DNA of 64,000 bases from assembly GCF_021605415.1 (NCBI RefSeq), contig NZ_WKEQ01000008.1:124001-188000 (forward strand). Reading direction: 5' to 3'. Shown piece after piece: positions 63,248 to 64,000 of this stretch. The translations under genes were made by a program, and so were the position numbers. Each line of letters opens with the position of its first letter. Position 1 is the stretch's first letter. Source of the stretch: Pseudomonas syringae (GTDB lineage: Bacteria > Pseudomonadota > Gammaproteobacteria > Pseudomonadales > Pseudomonadaceae). Below the pieces are notes generated by a model. It was not told the DNA's origin. It searched no databases and saw only the letters and a list, made by a program, of their open reading frames with translations.

Positions 63248-64000
63248 CGGCCGGACGTGATGCTCAAGCCTTTGAGCAGGCTCAAGGCCTGGGCCAACTG
63301 GTAATCGTCATCCTGCGGCATCGCCTTCGCTTTGCCGCCGTAGCCGGTCGGTTTGTCGGCGCCGCCGTTGCCGTTGCCCAAGTGGCCCTGCAGGTCGGCT
63401 TCCTTGAAGTAGTCGCTGTCCGCTTCGCTGGTGATTTTGGCCTTGCGCACTTCGATGTCCGGGACGATGCCCTGAGCCTGGATCGAGCGGCCGTTTGGCG
63501 TGAAATACAGCGCGGTGGTGATCTTCAGGGCACGGTCGTTGTTCAGCGGCAGCACGGTTTGTACCGAACCTTTGCCGAAACTGGTGGTGCCCATGACCAC
63601 GGCACGTTTCTGATCCTGCAAGGCGCCGGCAACGATTTCCGATGCCGAGGCGCTGCCGCCGTTGATCAGCACAACCATCGGCACGGCTTCGCTTTCGTCC
63701 TTGCCGGTGGCGGAGAAGCGCAGCTCGGAGTTGGCGATCCGGCCTTTGGTGTAGACGATCAGGCCTTTGGTGATGAAATGGTCGACCACTTCCACCGCCG
63801 CTTGCAGCACGCCGCCCGGGTTGTTGCGCAGGTCGAGGATCACGCCGTTGAGCTTCTTGCCGTTGTCCTTGCGCAGTTTGGCCAGGGCCTTGGAAACTTC
63901 TTCGCCGGTCTTGACCTGGAACTGAGTGATGCGGATGTAGCCGTAACCCGACTCCAGCAATTGCGCCTTGACGCTCTTCACTTGAATCACTGCGCGGGCC
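63244..64000 (-). CDS. ctpA: C-terminal processing peptidase (S41), 5' part outside window
   Basis: About 252 residues up to the window edge, open frame continuing past 64000. Catalytic Ser in NGGSASASEIVAG and Lys in TSFGKGSVQT are present; the PDZ and N-terminal parts are cut off. The C-terminal tail after the protease core includes a Gly-rich GNGNGGADKPTGYGG stretch. Processes or degrades periplasmic proteins, including murein hydrolases. Confidence 0.93.
   Translation of the reverse strand, partial: ARAVIQVKSVKAQLLESGYGYIRITQFQVKTGEEVSKALAKLRKDNGKKLNGVILDLRNNPGGVLQAAVEVVDHFITKGLIVYTKGRIANSELRFSATGKDESEAVPMVVLINGGSASASEIVAGALQDQKRAVVMGTTSFGKGSVQTVLPLNNDRALKITTALYFTPNGRSIQAQGIVPDIEVRKAKITSEADSDYFKEADLQGHLGNGNGGADKPTGYGGKAKAMPQDDDYQLAQALSLLKGLSITSGR

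Overview
The window is a stretch of Pseudomonas chromosome, most likely from the P. fluorescens group. The coding DNA is GC-rich, and REP-type inverted repeats with the core 'ctgccgcaggctgcgatc' or 'gagcctgctcgcgat' sit between genes. Gene order follows known Pseudomonas neighbourhoods: fdh/lysM/nudE/cysQ, dctBD-rfbDCAB, aguBA, the arginine/histidine-type ABC operon, yggX-mutY-asmA and hisBHAF-ctpA. All calls were made by reading the sequence; no database search was run.

Layout. 1-3174 (-): formate dehydrogenase-like molybdoenzyme (cut by the window edge), fdhD and a LysR regulator. 3304-6509: kbp, yrfG, nudE-cysQ and a thioesterase. 6506-9705 (-): the dctBD two-component system. 9737-13111 (-): rfbBACD for dTDP-L-rhamnose. 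13338-18525 (+): a 970-aa kinase/aminotransferase fusion followed by aguBA (agmatine to putrescine). 19198-20679: an OprD/OprE-like porin behind a promoter and leader terminator. 20910-23965: a 2OG-Fe dioxygenase, GNAT, AzlC and AzlD operon with a convergent LysR gene. 24434-26210: two adjacent toxin-antitoxin pairs (RelB/YafQ-like and Xre-ParS/RES). 26338-27965: tautomerase, DsbA-like and SDR genes.

28185-40974 is a mobile, partly decayed island at tRNA-Thr(TGT). It is bounded by two ~343-bp direct repeats that carry C-terminal remnants of a P4-type integrase. A second copy of the tRNA-Thr 3' end lies inside it, which splits it into two segments. The left segment holds a broken type VI secretion module (VgrG tail, DUF2931 immunity-like lipoprotein, Tle1 lipase fragment) and a DUF4145 protein. 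The right, AT-rich segment holds a large DEAH helicase with a C-terminal PD-(D/E)XK-like nuclease motif, a divergent AAA_13/RloC-like ATPase with a zinc-hook CxxC, and an intact tyrosine recombinase with a coupled partner gene. It also has a cluster of DnaA-box-like 9-mers. This segment is the best candidate for an undescribed defence system.

41050-64000 returns to core genome: an FkbM methyltransferase, a class I methyltransferase, a four-gene polar amino acid ABC transporter, gabP with a sigma-54-like promoter, two small paralogues, an alpha/beta hydrolase, a YhcG-type nuclease, tRNA-Phe, yggX-mutY-asmA, an OFA-family transporter, hisBH-DUF2164-hisA-hisF, a periplasmic binding protein, a YibQ-like deacetylase and the C-terminal part of ctpA. 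No rRNA gene, CRISPR array or intact transposase was seen.
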